A stretch of DNA of 64,000 nucleotides from Eudromia elegans. Its lineage: Eukaryota; Chordata; Aves; Tinamiformes; Tinamidae. Where the stretch lies: NCBI GenBank assembly GCA_003342815.1, contig PTEX01000013.1, positions 1,509,898 through 1,573,897 on the forward strand, in the 5' to 3' direction. The position numbers and the translations under genes are program-made. Below, piece by piece: positions 24,901 through 37,841 of this stretch. Below the pieces are notes generated by a model, which did no database searches, had not been told where the DNA came from, and was given only the letters and a program-made list of their open reading frames with translations. The number at the start of each line of letters is the position of its first letter. Positions within the stretch are counted from its first letter, which is position 1.

Positions 24901-27900
24901 TGAAACATCTCATACTACTCTGCCCCCGTCCTATATGTTCTCAGACCAGATGGGGACTCAAATAGCTTCTTGTTTCCAGCTAGGAACAATCTGACTCTCC
25001 CACAGCAGCCATAGCCACCTGCCGTGTTACATCCCTTCTAACTCACAAAGACATTTTCTTCTCCCATTAGATTCTCCTACTCTTTATATGAGAGTTTGAT
25101 GAAATGGTTGTGCCCCTTGCTGCTGTACTTTTCACCCAAACTTGGAGAAAAAGCCAGGCAGAAAACTTGCTTCTCTGACTCCTTCGGTCCGAGACATCTT
25201 TCCCACTGATAAGTCTGACACTGTCTCCAGTGCTACTCCCTCTCCTGGGTCCGTTCAGTCACCAACAGCATTGTTCTTCCTCGGTTCTCTCTCATCTTAC
25301 TGTTGCCATTTCAGAGGGGACCTGTTGCACTTTCTTCCATCAACACCATGAAGAGGTGCCTGGAATATCCTTTGAAAGTATAACTACCAGCCTGTTGTCT
25401 TCCTGCAGAGAAGATGGGGGCTTCTTTTCTGCCCAGTGTCACAAGCAACCCAGTGTGAAAGTAGCGGGGTTGGTATGGAATATGCTGTGTGGAGGCAGCC
25501 ACAATTTTTAACTCATGAGATTAAATGCTTAGAAAACAAGAATCTGCATGGATTTTCCCAGTCACGAATACACAAGCACACAGCTTGCAGTCAGCCAGAA
25601 GCACAGACTACACCAACTAGTTCCCTTCTTCAACACTTGAGTGGACTAGTGCGGTCTTCCTTTGCTCACGTCTTTCATGTGCGTTAGTTCAGTATCTGCC
25701 CCTGTGGGGTCCTTCAGGTAAGACCATGGAAGGCAAAGGGTACATCTGAAATGCTTTGGTTCACTCTGGCATGCAGAAAACACAGTGTAGAAATGCAGGA
25801 CAATAGCATCCATGGGTTATGTTTGGGAACAGCTGCCAATAAAGTGGGGAAGCAGGAACCAGAGAGAGAGGATCCTGAAGGAAACAAGAGAGCGTCCTTT
25901 GAAAGCACAGGGGAATCCTCAGCCCCTCCCCAGGTGGAAAGGGCTCATCCAGGGCTTACAGCTGGCTGCTCAGGTGAGACAAGGCACCGCAGAAAGAAGG
26001 AAGAAGCCACTAGGGATTGCCCTGCCGCGTTTCTCCCTGCAAACCAGATGATCGCGCCTGTTGTCACACAAGAGCTCCTACTGCTGGGAAGCTAATGTTC
26101 TCCTTTAGACCTCTTCTGCTGTTTTATCTCAAGGCAAATGAGAAGGAGACAAATCTTAGAAGCGAACAATGAGACAGCAATTGAGACATCGTTACAAAGC
26201 ATGAGATAATACTTATCAGAGGAAAAGTAATTTAAAGCACCTTTGGACACTTGTAGGTGCTGCCTGAGCCACAAGGCGGGATTGCAGGTGACAATGCAGG
26301 CAGCTGAACTGCATTTATACTTTCTGTTTTATTTCACAACAAGCATCAGCCAAGCATGTAAACTGCACTTTAAGGTGGGAAAGGAAGAATACGAAGGAAA
26401 ACAGACTGTGCTGTGTTACAAAAGGAGTAGCAGGAGGACACAGAATATTCTCCAGTTGCCTGATATGAACCAGCAGTCAGTCGGCAGCTGAAATGCTGCA
26501 TTGCATTTTGATGGCAAGAAGAGAGGACAGCTGAGGGAGCACAAAATAAAAATCAGGAGTGAGAAATAGCAGTGCCTGAGCACAGCTTAAGGAACAACCT
26601 TAGTCAAATCCGTGCATGAAGGCTGCCACTGGGATAGGTTGTATCTGCAGGATGGACAGGAAAATATTAGCAGTAGGAGTAAGTACTTTTCAGATGGTTT
26701 AAAAGCAGCTACGTGAATGGGGCTGGCTGCCTTAACCACAGCCATTTCCAAATCCAAACACTGCTAGCAGAGCAGCTCGCTCCAACTGCTAAAAGGAAAA
26801 GGGCAAGGAAACATGTAGCAAGACAAAAACTGATCAGCTCCTGGACAGCGTTCAAAATTAAAATGCCTTTCATTCCAAGCTGATGAAAGCTGGATGGTTT
26901 CTTTACACCTCCTAATTAACTTGCAGGTTGTGTGGGCTATAGGGCATTTTCAAAGCATCTGTTCAGTAAGGTTCATGGGGCACAGGAGGCTGTAAAAGGG
27001 ATAAGATCCTGCTTATGTTTTCTCCAGGAAGAAATAAGAGCAGCACTCCTGCAGTTGGTGAGTTTGCTGCTCACTGATGCCAGCAAACAGTGAGACAGGG
27101 AGCAACTGTAAATATGCTAATGGCATGTGCACCCGTGATACAAGCTGCAAAGCACACCGAGCCTCATCCTGCAGAGCACACAGAGCCAGCCGAGAAGGGC
27201 GGCAAAAGGCACCTGCCTCTCCTCTGCTATGGAAGCAGGAGAGCCTTCCATGTCCCTAACGGAGGCCGGTCTTTCCTGATGGCCAGTGTCAAGTCACTCA
27301 CCGAATGCAGTGCAGCTCCTTCTCTGCTCTAGTTCAATCCCTGCCCATGTTGACAGCACCAGCCCTGCTCTAGACTACATGGGCACAGAAATGGCGTCTT
27401 ACTTCAGCCAAGGAAAATACTAAGACTAGCTGACGAGGTCTGTAAAGGGCAGGTTAATGCGAACAGAAACCCACCCCTGCCTTTGCATCAAACCAAACAA
27501 ACTCAGACATATCCTGCCCATATCTGCTGCCACATAGCACGAGGCCCCATAACACACAATTTTGGTGGGATCCTTCCTTCTTTCATGGCACCACTGTGAT
27601 GGGTCCTGTGGATCCAGAGGATCATAGGCAGACCCCATTAGCCAGGAGCCTCCTGATGCCTAGGGCAGGTGGCCAGAGGCATCTTGCTGGAGTCCTGAGG
27701 TGCCTGCACAGCCCCCTGCTGAGAGGGCAGAGCCAGGTGAACGACATAGAGGCTGAAGGCCACGTTGCTCCAGTGACCCACTGAGCAAACAGGCACACAA
27801 GTGGTCGATGCCTCCTCCAGTGACCCACATGGAAAAGCACAGGGGAGCAGCGACCCAACGGCTGGTCCAGATGCACCGCACAGCAGGGGCAGAGTCCAGA

Positions 27901-30418
27901 GGAGAGGAAACCGTGGCCAATGGGGATACTACTCTGTGGAGGCAGCAACGTCCCTGAATGTAGGTCAGCCTGTGACAGGAGGGAGGCTCCTGGCCCACCC
28001 CAGCCACGCCACGCTGACACAGGCCAGATGGAGCCTGGAAGCTGACGAACGAGGGGAGCACTGGGTGCAAAGTCACCACCCTCTGCAGGTGAGCATGGGC
28101 CCAAAGGGAATCCTAACCCCCACAAACCCATTCACCACACACAACAGGGACAGCGTGGCCCCTTCTCCTGCTGAGAGCAGCTGTGTCTGCCCCAGACCTG
28201 CAGCACCAAAATCGCTCTACTTACAGTCCTGCCTAGAGGAACCAGCAGGGAGAGGCAGGGCTCCCAAGCCTGCCCTTAGCAAGGACTGCGGCTGCCCCAA
28301 ACAGCTTATCAAAGCTGCACTGTTGCAGGGCCGGGAAGGTCAGGTCCAAAGCTCAGCCCCTCATATCAGTGGCTGTCAAAAAGGAGAAGCTGGGATAATG
28401 GCATTTCCAATGAGATTGGATGAGAGCCTTGATTAGCAGTGATTACTTTAAAAGCATTGTTGATTTAAGGAGACATGGATCAGGTGTTACGAAACTCCCA
28501 CGTGGGGTTGTACACAAGTGACGCCCACAGATCACAGAGGTTACCACATGCACCAGACAGGCTGCCTCCCTTCCCTGGCCACTTCTGTCCCCCTCACTGG
28601 GCACAACTTCGCTGAAGGGAAGACGATCTTGCCTCCAGGCACATCTCGTATTGCTGCAGCCCCTGAGCTCACAGCACATGGTTGTGACAGCCCCTCCTCA
28701 AGGCAATGAGGGAGGTCATTGCCTATGGATCTCAGGGGCTGAGCTGCTGGCAGCCTGCCTTACATCTCATGCCTTTCCTGCTTCACATATTCTCACTAGC
28801 AAACACTGCTCTTTGCACCCATCCCTACTGATCCCCTCTCATCTCACTTGCCAGTCTTTCTGCAGCCTGAGGCCTTCCCTCTCTCAGCTGCTGCAACCTC
28901 CAGTACCAATTACCTGCCCTTTGGGCATCCCTTTGCTCTGCAGCTTTTTGGCACTCTCCAGCAATGTTGCTGCCTGTCTTTTCCAATAAGAACCATAAAC
29001 GAAAAATTACCCAGGACTGATCCAGACAGACGGTTTGCTCCCCATCCTCCGTTTGTTCTTCCTTTGCTTAACTTTAGGAATTTTTTTCCCTTGCAAATTT
29101 GGTGGCAGATCACTGCAGGCAGTCAGTGGGCAGCAGCTGCCTGGGGTTGGACCAGAGACACCAGCACTCCCAGCATGATATGCTCAGCAAACGAGCACCC
29201 AACTCACCTCAACCCAGTGCAGATCTCTCTCAGGCAACACCGTTCCACCGGAGTCCAGGCAGGGAATCCACTGAATGCATAAGAGGCACACAGAGATGCC
29301 TCTAACCTCAGAGAGATAACACGAGTTACCAAGAGTTAACATGAAGATTTCCCTCTCTCCTCCTCTGTTCCCTCCCCTTCCATTATCCCTCCCCACCAAA
29401 TTATCACCCAGCTCACATGTGGGTGGTGGGACGTCAGACAGGGACACGTCCTGGGGAGGGAGAACTTTCTCCCCAGCTCTCTTACGACATACCCCTCGCC
29501 AGACCTTGAACTGTGGCCCTGAGAGGAAGGCAAGAAAAGAAAGTTGCCACAGGCAGGCCGGGCAAAACACAGACTTTGCAGAGAGCAATGATGGCAGTTA
29601 GTGGAGCGTGTCCAGGTCTGCTCATACTCACTGATCATATGGATTCTGCCTTGCAGAGCCCATGGTATTGCCCAGTCTGCCTGCACGTGCCCCACCAGTG
29701 CTTTAGTGGGATAGTGACATCTCTCAGTGGGATAGTGGAATCTCTTAAAAGAGTCCTGGAAACCTGCAGAACAAACCACCTCTCGAGGCTATTACACTAA
29801 ACCTACTGCAGTGATCAAGCTCAAGGCTCCCAGGTGCCACCAGGAAGATTCAGTGAAAGCCAGTGAGCAAGTGAGGAGGCAAAACTTGTCCCAGGCACAC
29901 GCAGACCCATCCACATCTGTGCTACACACTGCAAATGCGGCTCCTACAAGAGCTCTTACAGCCAGCAGAGACACTGTTTAAGTGACAGGGTGGTGGTACC
30001 TGCTAGAAGGAAGCATTCCTGTGTGACTTTACAGCTACACCAGAGGCTCTGCTTGTATGCATGTTCCAGCCCCAGTGGCCTCTTCCGAGGCGCTTCACAA
30101 CGAATATTGGCAGCAGACATTCCAGTTCTGTCACTTTTCTCAAGGCAGTCCAGCACAGTAATTTTACTTTAATGGCTATCACTGTCTCATCTTTGTGCTT
30201 TGTCTGCTAATGTGCCTGCCAAACTCCTTCTGACCTCTCCACGCACCCATGTGGTTAAATCAAAGCAGCGTACAAGATCAGAGGGAGGATGTGTCCAGCA
30301 CATGCTCTGATATGCTCACCTATGGCAGAGCTCACTGGATGAGCAGCCTGTGGTCCCCATGGTGCAAAACCTGTCAGCCAAACTGGAGAGCTGACAAAAG
30401 CCCTGGTGAGGCTGCGGG

Positions 30419-30767
30419 AACAGCTCGGACAGACTGTGCCTCCTGCCTGGCAGCCACACAAGAACAAAAGAGTGCAGGAGCCCTGGTGAGGGCTTTGGTC
30501 AAGGACGATGGACATCTTCACCAGGGCAAGATGTCTCCTTCCACTCTGGGGTGCATTTATCTGCTACCCGTGAAAGGTAGCCTGGTCTCTCATTCCGACC
30601 TGTTGGGTAGCCCAAAGAGCAGGCAAATCGGCTCGGGTTGCCGTCAAGGTGCAGAGAGCTCTGAGCCAGCCAGCCTCATCCCTTCAGTCCCAGGCAGGGA
30701 GCACAGCTGGGAGGGCAGCAGGGACGCGATAACAGCTCAGACAGATTATGCCTCTTCCCTGGCATCC
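30419..30767 (+). repeat. Diverged direct duplication, copies 311 bp apart
   Basis: A 38-bp unit at 30419-30456 (AACAGCTCGGACAGACTGTG...) recurs at 30730-30767 with six substitutions. GCCCTGGTGAG also occurs twice, 80 bp apart, just at the first copy. The second copy runs into an A/G-rich tract. Nature unknown: a local duplication or part of an unrecognised repeat family. Confidence 0.6.
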
Positions 30768-33700
30768 ATGGCAAAAAAAAAGAAAAAAAGAAAGAAAAAA
30801 GAAGGAGCACAGAAGCCTATTTCCAGACCTCAATTTCCTAAGCAAACCACTTCCTGTGGCACTGGCTTTCACCTACCCGTTGGGGCTGATGGAGTAGATC
30901 CAGACAAGGAAGTTAGGCCAGATCCTTCTCTTCTATAGACCAGAATAAGTGAAGAGTCAAGGCTCCATCTCTTGGCTTGGGTACTGTATCTCAAGTCCTG
31001 AAAGACTAAATCATGAATACCATCTGCTGGCTGTATGTAAGCATTGTACTGCTGCAGTCCCTGCAGACGACGGACAGGACTGCTGACCATCCTGCCAGGG
31101 ACAGAGCTATGACCCGGGGCAGCTGGTGAAAAGGGGGAATAGAGGTCATCCAAGAGTGAAACAAGGACTGAGATAAGCCTGGGCATACAGAGCTGACCTA
31201 AAAACTCAATTTATCTGCACTGAAGCATTTTGCAGAAACATCACATTTTTTTTCTCAAAACTGCAAATGGAAAATGACCTGTGACATTAAGGTAAAACCA
31301 GACCTAAATGAAACCTTTATCACAACAAAACATGTGGGGATCATTCTCTGTCAGGGATAAAAAAAAAAAAGGCTATGATTTCTACTTTTCTTCCCATAGA
31401 TAGAAAATTTAAGCGCTGGAGTTTCTTAAGAGCCAATAATTCAGTGTAGTTTTAATCCTGCTAGAGGCATGAGGCACCTTTATCCTGCTGTGGCAGCCTC
31501 CACTTGTGGCTGTACTCACATATCTGCCCATATTTTTTATAATATAGATATCATTTTTTGAGCAGCTCAGCTGCAGGGATGTCAGCAAGGACAGGGAATA
31601 AAGGGCTGACATTCTCCCTGAACACGGATTGCCATGTGTGCCCCCACCTTGCCTCCTCCATCACTTGAGCACCGGCAGATGAGCGCGGCCACCCCATGAG
31701 TGAGTCCTACGACACAAGATTGCCCTCCCGGAGCTGCAGGAACCCAGCTCCTCCTTCCCATACAAGCTGAGGGGTAATTGTCACAACGACATCTCACCCA
31801 CCTTCTGGGCCTTCAGAGCCACCCAGGTCTCTGGAAGGGATCACTGCAGTAGCTTAGGAGCTGCTTGGACCACCAGCTCCCATGGTGGACAGATGGCCCC
31901 CTTGCTTGTGCAAGGTCTGCTTGGGCCAGACCCTCATCCCACTCCTGTCCAGAGCTGGAGGCAGGCTAGGATCATGCTCCTGCTCTCCCTCTGACCTTCT
32001 CCACTGTACGAGCTTCTCAAATAATAAAAGGCAAGATCCAGAGGGAAGCTTTCCACAGGATCACAATGGGATATGTTAGCTCTCTGAGCCTTGGCTGCAG
32101 AGGGCAAGGAGCATAGTCAGATGTGCCCCTGTCTCTCCCCTGGTCTACCCACACAAACCCATCACAGGTGGGATATGGAAGTTCCCCTGGGTACAGGGCT
32201 CTGATGTAGGTGCAATATCAAGCTCTGGGTAACCTCCTCATGGTGCATCTCCAAGAGCTTCACACCTGAAGGGATCTCAATACCCCATTTTACAGGCAGA
32301 AAAAGTGACGCAGGGTCGTTTCAGAGCTGAGCATAGCTCCAGCCAATAGATCACACAATTAATCCTGCACACAGCGTCAAGGCATAGGGTGTTTCCCTGC
32401 TCTGGGGTAAATGAACTCACCACATGACTGGTCCCAGACTGCCCACGGCCGCATTCGCCATTTTTAGCCACATTAAAGCCACCGCCCTGAGGATCTAATC
32501 AATGGGGATCGGCTTCCCTGTGCCCCTGTGCTCCCTGATCACCATCCCAGGAGATCAAAACTGAGAGAGCCACGTGGGACATGGCTAATCCAGAGTAAAT
32601 ACAAGGTGCACAAGAAGAGTGCAGCACGACAAGTGGGAAAACACTGCTGTTTCCATTGCGCAGAGGGACCTCTTCTGCTGCAGCTGCCCACCTTGCACAT
32701 TTCCTACAGATTTCTGAGGATGGAAATTGTGTGAGCCAGGGGACTTCTCCCCCTGAAAACAAAACAAAATGAAAAATGATTCCTCTCAGCCCAGCAGCCC
32801 ACGGAGCTGCTAGCAACCCTGACGTGAAACCCAGAACTGCTCATGGATGGCTGCAGCTCAGCTCACCAGATCAGCCCGAGCTGCCTTTGCCCTCACAGCT
32901 ACCCCTGGTCACAGAAAAGTCTCACATATGAGCAAAGACCTTCTCATCCCTGCCCTGCTCACAAGAGAGCCCTCCTTTTTCCCTTCCTCCTTCTTTCCTC
33001 AGGGTGGGTGCTGCCTTTTTCTCTTGCAGCCCTAACCAGGGCCACGCTGTCTGCAGCCCCGCAGATCAGGGCTGCCCTGGGACACTGGCATGTCGCCTGT
33101 TGGCACCCCAGGGTGCAGATCTCCTCTTGGACCATCAGTCGCGTGACTTTTGGCCCTCAGTTGACAGAGCAGCACAACTCACACTTGCAGTGTCACCCCC
33201 TGGCTTACGGCTGCATTTGCCCCCAGCACCCCAGCCTCTATAACCAAGTAAGAGGCAGTTGTCAGAAAGCATTTGGCCATGTGCTCTTAGCACAGTCTCT
33301 GTCACAGACTCAACCCGACGGGCACACACGACTCCATTTCATACCCCCACAGCACCACAGGAGCCCTCCAGCAGCGACACAGACTCTCCCAGAACCAGGA
33401 GCATCCGAGCACCTGTCCTGGCACCCTGCTCATCGACTCCTGCTGCCCAAGCCAGGAAACGGCACCTATTGCTGGTGTTACCTCTCCTTGTAGCTGCTTT
33501 CTGACCAGGGAAGCTGCTGAAGAGCTCACAGTGATGCTGGGAGAGCTCCCGTGCAAATCAGAGTTTATAGGACTGGAAGGGCTGCCCTTACAATGCTGCC
33601 AGGGTATTTTGCTGTAAACATTTGTTATGTCTGCATCTCTATCCAGCTGTGTCTCTGTCGCATCCCTGAGACGTCCCCTTGGCCACCATTCAGGAGAAAC

Positions 33701-36554
33701 AGGGGACGTTCTCCAGCAGCACAGCTCCTGGCTGTGGGAGAAGCCACCACTGTCCTCACTTACCCAGAATAATCCCATTTTTTGACACCTTTGTTAATGA
33801 AACTGGAGGAACGCTGGTTCCCCTGTGGACACAGCACAGCTGCTTGCTTAATCAGGAATTTGCCTAGCCAACTGAATGCTATATTTTTAGAGGAGCCAGG
33901 ATAGTTTCCCTTAGGCATTTTTATAATTTATTTTTAATGTTTATAGCTAATTTCTGCTTAAGTAAGCCTGTGACTTTCTACAACAATTTCACCGTAACTA
34001 ATCATAAGAGAACATAACCAAAGTAACAAGTGCTAATTAGGCCCTCCAAAACCTTAATCTGCTCTGACAGTCAGCACCAGCTGCCCACAACTGGGGCTCC
34101 ACCATGTCTCTTCTTAGCGCAGCCATCATCACGTACCTTTTACTTGAATGTAGGAGAGGAGGAGCCTGCCCACCTTCAGAAGCAGGTGAAGATGGGGCAT
34201 CCTCTACTCCATGGCATGCACAAGCAGAAGGAGAGGACAAGGCCTGGACAAATGGCCAGGGCTAGCGATACAAGTGGTCTGCATGGAGAACTGGAAATGC
34301 TGGGGGATGTCTGCTGTCTGACACCCTCCAAGCCTAACAGCAACACTCGCTGCTGACCAGAGAGCAAGGAGCAGCTCAGCGAAGTGGCAGAGAGAGGACA
34401 CACAGGTGCATGCTCATTGGCGTTGCTGAGCCAGTTGCAGTAAGATGTATGCTGTGGCAGCAAACATGCACGATTCACAAGTCACTGGGACGCAAGGAGC
34501 AAGGACAATCTGTGAGGACTGACAAGAGCATGTTGATGGCCAAATGATGCAACGCTGGACGGGGCAGGTGGCGAAAGGGGTAGCCCAAGTCACTAGGTGA
34601 CTTCTCTAAAGCAACTACTTTTTGAAGCATTCCTTGTGCTTCCCCACATACACTCCCCTTATCTGTACCATGCATATCCCCGTAGTTCAGGCTGTTATCC
34701 ACATTAACTACAAATACCCTCCTCTGGGAGTTGTGTTCATTTGCACTGTCTGGTAGGATAGATTAGTTGTGGGGGGTCTCTGCTTCACAGGATTAAATAT
34801 CCCATATGTAAGGTGTTAAACGTTTTCTCTATTTATGCAGCATTCTCTGCTTCTCGCCATGAATTTAACTATCTTGTCATCTCAAATTGCAATATTATTA
34901 ACACTGCACAATTCTCAACAGCCTCAGAAAAACCGTCTTGTATCCCTTGTGTCAAACAGAGGGCATCCTTTCTAAACCTCTGCGAATGCCAGCATTCAGG
35001 CTGCTTCCCAGTGGAGCAGATGTATCCTGGTTCATAGATCCATAGGTCCATTCCCAACATCCAAAGCCTCTGCTAGCAATGCTGGCGCCTCCCCCATGCA
35101 AGGCAAAGACAGCGTCACCAGTGTCTCTTTGGCTGGTCAGAGGACTGAGACTCTTCCCCAGGCACCACTGACGCAAACGCTGCAGTGTGGGAAAAACAGA
35201 GCACGATTTTCATGAACAGATGGATGGAAAGGTCGGACATTCTTTCCAAGCACTAACGACCCAGGTCAGTATCTCAGGGGTTTTTAGATTTCTGTGTAAA
35301 CCTCTCATTTGAAACAAAAGAAAAAAATCCACAAAGGGAAAAATCATCTCTATTTTCTTCAAATTGCTGGATTCACTTCTCAGGTTAGGCAGCAGATTTT
35401 GAATTCTGAAGGTAGGATATTTCCAAGAACTGCATGTCTCCCAGCTAAAGTGATGTCAGAGCCTCCCCAGACGGAGAAGGTATGAGTAATGGTAAATTCC
35501 ACAGCATGTAAAAAGAGCAGCATTACTGATGTGTAATGCAATGAAAATTCCTTACTGCAAACTGGTGAATGCTACTGCTGTGATCTAACCATGGGGGTCT
35601 TTTAAAAAAGGCTTTAAAAAATGTAATTCCCGGAAGTTTCAGATTCATTTTGAATTTAGCTTCACTTCAATATGCTCAATGAATAAATAACACAAAATAT
35701 ATTTGATTCATATTTCAAGCCAGGCATCAGAGGTCCCATTACTTTGCCCTAAACTTTTATTACAAATAAGACCCAGTTCTTTCCAAATGTCCCACAAAGC
35801 ATTTGGTTTTCTTGCCTATCTCACATGCCTGTCTCATGCAAACTTTACTGCAATTAGGTCATTTAGGAATACGGGCTTGGGAGTCTTCCTGTCTCATATA
35901 TAACCAGATCAATAGAGCATGTGCCCGACTGCCCGGACACAAGACTGTTATGAAATAAAGCAAAGTGAACTCCCATTTTGTCTGAATGCAGCCCAGAAGA
36001 GTTTCTAAACCACCCATATTTTGGAGGTAACTGTGAACAGATTATGCTTTCTATGAGGTTTTAAATATCAATAGGATGTTCTCCCCACTGAGAGATGGAA
36101 ATATGTTTTTTTTTAGAATTCCAAGGATAAAAATGTCTGCTACTGGAGCTTCTCATACGATGCACACATGCAAAAGAAGCCAACAGAAAAACTTCTGTTA
36201 AACTCCATTTGTGAACAGTAAGAGCTGACACCACACCAGACGGAAGGGGCTTTGCTAACGTTTCTTGAACCCTTTCCTACGGCAGCCCAGACCACCTACC
36301 AATCAGACTTAGGTCCCTGCGGATCCCAGTCCCGGCTAGCCAGAGAAAGCAAGACGCTCCACAATTCCCCATGCAGCTGGGCAGGTGGATGGCAGGAAGC
36401 CTGGGCCATCCTCGCTGCTCGAAGCGCCCTGTGTCCTTCATCCGTCCAGCTGCAAATCCAAGGGAGGTCGTTGCCTTGCACCTTGCTGCTGGGCTCCTGG
36501 CAGTAGCAGTAGGTGAAGTCCTGAGGCCACCTTGTGGCTAATTGCAGGGATTGT

Positions 36555-36560
36555 TTTATT
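36555..36560 (-). terminator. Candidate polyadenylation signal for SLC6A13
   Basis: AATAAA on the minus strand (TTTATT on plus), 1.16 kb past the SLC6A13 stop codon, and the first canonical hexamer I find downstream. An ATTAAA variant lies nearer, at 37355-37360. Which one is used cannot be told from sequence alone. Confidence 0.35.
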
Positions 36561-37721
36561 TTTTGCTCTAATTTCGCTAGATGCTCCCAGCAGTCCCCAG
36601 AAGACCGGGCCATGGTCAGCGCCCAACGGGATCCCTGTGTACTCTGAATTGCCGAGTGCAGTCAGCTCACCCTAGACTTCAGCTTTCTGAAGGTTACCTG
36701 AAAGTTATCCAGCTCCTCAGTGTTGCACCTCCTCTGGCTGCCCTCCTCAGATACTGAGGCTACACCGCTCAAAACATCAGCTCTTTGATTATTTTTATCC
36801 AGACAGTCCGTAAGTTAGGGATCATTTGTGGCTATATGAGCTGACATGACCAGCAGATCCCATTTCAACTGAGTAGCCCTCCTTCCATATGCAGGAAAAC
36901 CAAAATGACTGTCTCCAAAGCACCAGGAAGCCAGACAGCACAAAATGACACAGACCTGTGGGGATGAGGGAGAGTTTCCCATCATCCTCCACTTGCATGG
37001 AGAAGATGCAAACCCACACACTTCTCCCAGACCCCAGGAATAGCCCAGTGACTCATCAGCCGCATGACTGTTTCTGCTGGGAGCTGGCAACGGCTCCAGC
37101 AGAAGGTGGCATTACACTCTCCACCTAAGGATCCCAGGCCTACTGCTTACAGGGTGCCTCCCAGTCAGCGTTCCCCATTTTTCTTTCCACGCTAACCAAG
37201 ACTCCTACTCTTTGGCCACTTTCCCATATCTCTGTGCAAGTGCAAAAGAGCCCTGTACAACTCCAATGACACACGTCCTGCCTTGGCCATCAACAAGGGA
37301 AAGAGAGAGGACAAAGCTTAGACAGAACAATTCTAGAGGGGAAAAAAACAAGGATTTAATGGAATGAATAGAGAAGCTCCCAAAGTCCACACAGGAGCGA
37401 CACCTCTGACACGCTCCACTTCAGGATCAGTCCTTCCTTTCTGCCCACTGGAAAGCCAGGGACACTCAGGATCAGCAGTGCTTGATTTGCTTCTTTAGAG
37501 TGCTCTCCAAGGAGAGAATTAAGGTGCATTGCTAACTCCACAGCCCCTAAAGGCCATCTCCATGGCAGCCTTTTCCTCATCTCTTCAAATCTTCCAAGGA
37601 AGGGAGCTCTGCTCAGAAATCCCTCTCCCCTTGGTGAGTGAAGAATCCTTGTGTTATCCAACAGGTGGTAAAGGCTGTATAAGAAACATCCTGGAGTGGA
37701 GGAAGGAGAGCCACACTGGTT
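36561..37721 (-). other. Probable SLC6A13 3' UTR and flank
   Basis: Sequence following the SLC6A13 stop codon up to the first canonical AATAAA. There is no further open frame with family similarity. UTR assignment is inferred from position. Confidence 0.4.
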
Positions 37722-37841
37722 CTAGCAGTGAGATTCGAGCTCTGTCAGCATTAGGAGGCCAGTTCTGGTGGAAGGAAGGGGTTGTCCCACGTCCGGCCTG
37801 GAAAGCAAGTCCTCAAGTGGGCAGGTGAGTTGACGGAGTCT
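37722..37841 (-). CDS. SLC6A13: SLC6A13 exon 14 (C-terminal tail and stop)
   Basis: 39 codons plus TAG (37722-37724). The tail begins [19 protein letters not shown] and ends [11 protein letters not shown]. The final LTELESHC matches human GAT2 and is the clearest evidence for the gene's identity. Acceptor GTCTTCCAG. Confidence 0.96.
   Translation of the reverse strand, partial: RLRQLTCPLEDLLSRPDVGQPLPSTRTGLLMLTELESHC

Larger units (their letters stand above)
21319..36554. other. Intergenic region between SLC6A12 and SLC6A13
   Basis: About 15 kb without a supportable gene. It must hold the SLC6A12 promoter and at least one 5' non-coding exon, which I cannot pinpoint. Longer open frames here (27801-28436, 30249-30938, 32843-33493) lack recognisable domains and look like chance frames in GC-moderate DNA. 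Contents noted: A18 at 21963-21980, a diverged duplication near 30.4/30.7 kb, and an A-rich run at 30773-30803. No CpG island is obvious. Confidence 0.6.

Noticed and set aside
27801-28436. Open frame of 211 codons on the plus strand
   Set aside because: Overlaps long open frames on the opposite strand; no domain or splice context.
30249-30938. Open frame of 229 codons on the plus strand
   Set aside because: Contains a lysine run from the A-rich repeat and a diverged nucleotide duplication; no family similarity.
32843-33493. Open frame of 216 codons on the plus strand between the genes
   Set aside because: No recognisable domain, odd composition (rich in His, Ser, Pro, Cys), and other frames in the same stretch are also open. 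Looks like chance in stop-poor GC-moderate DNA.
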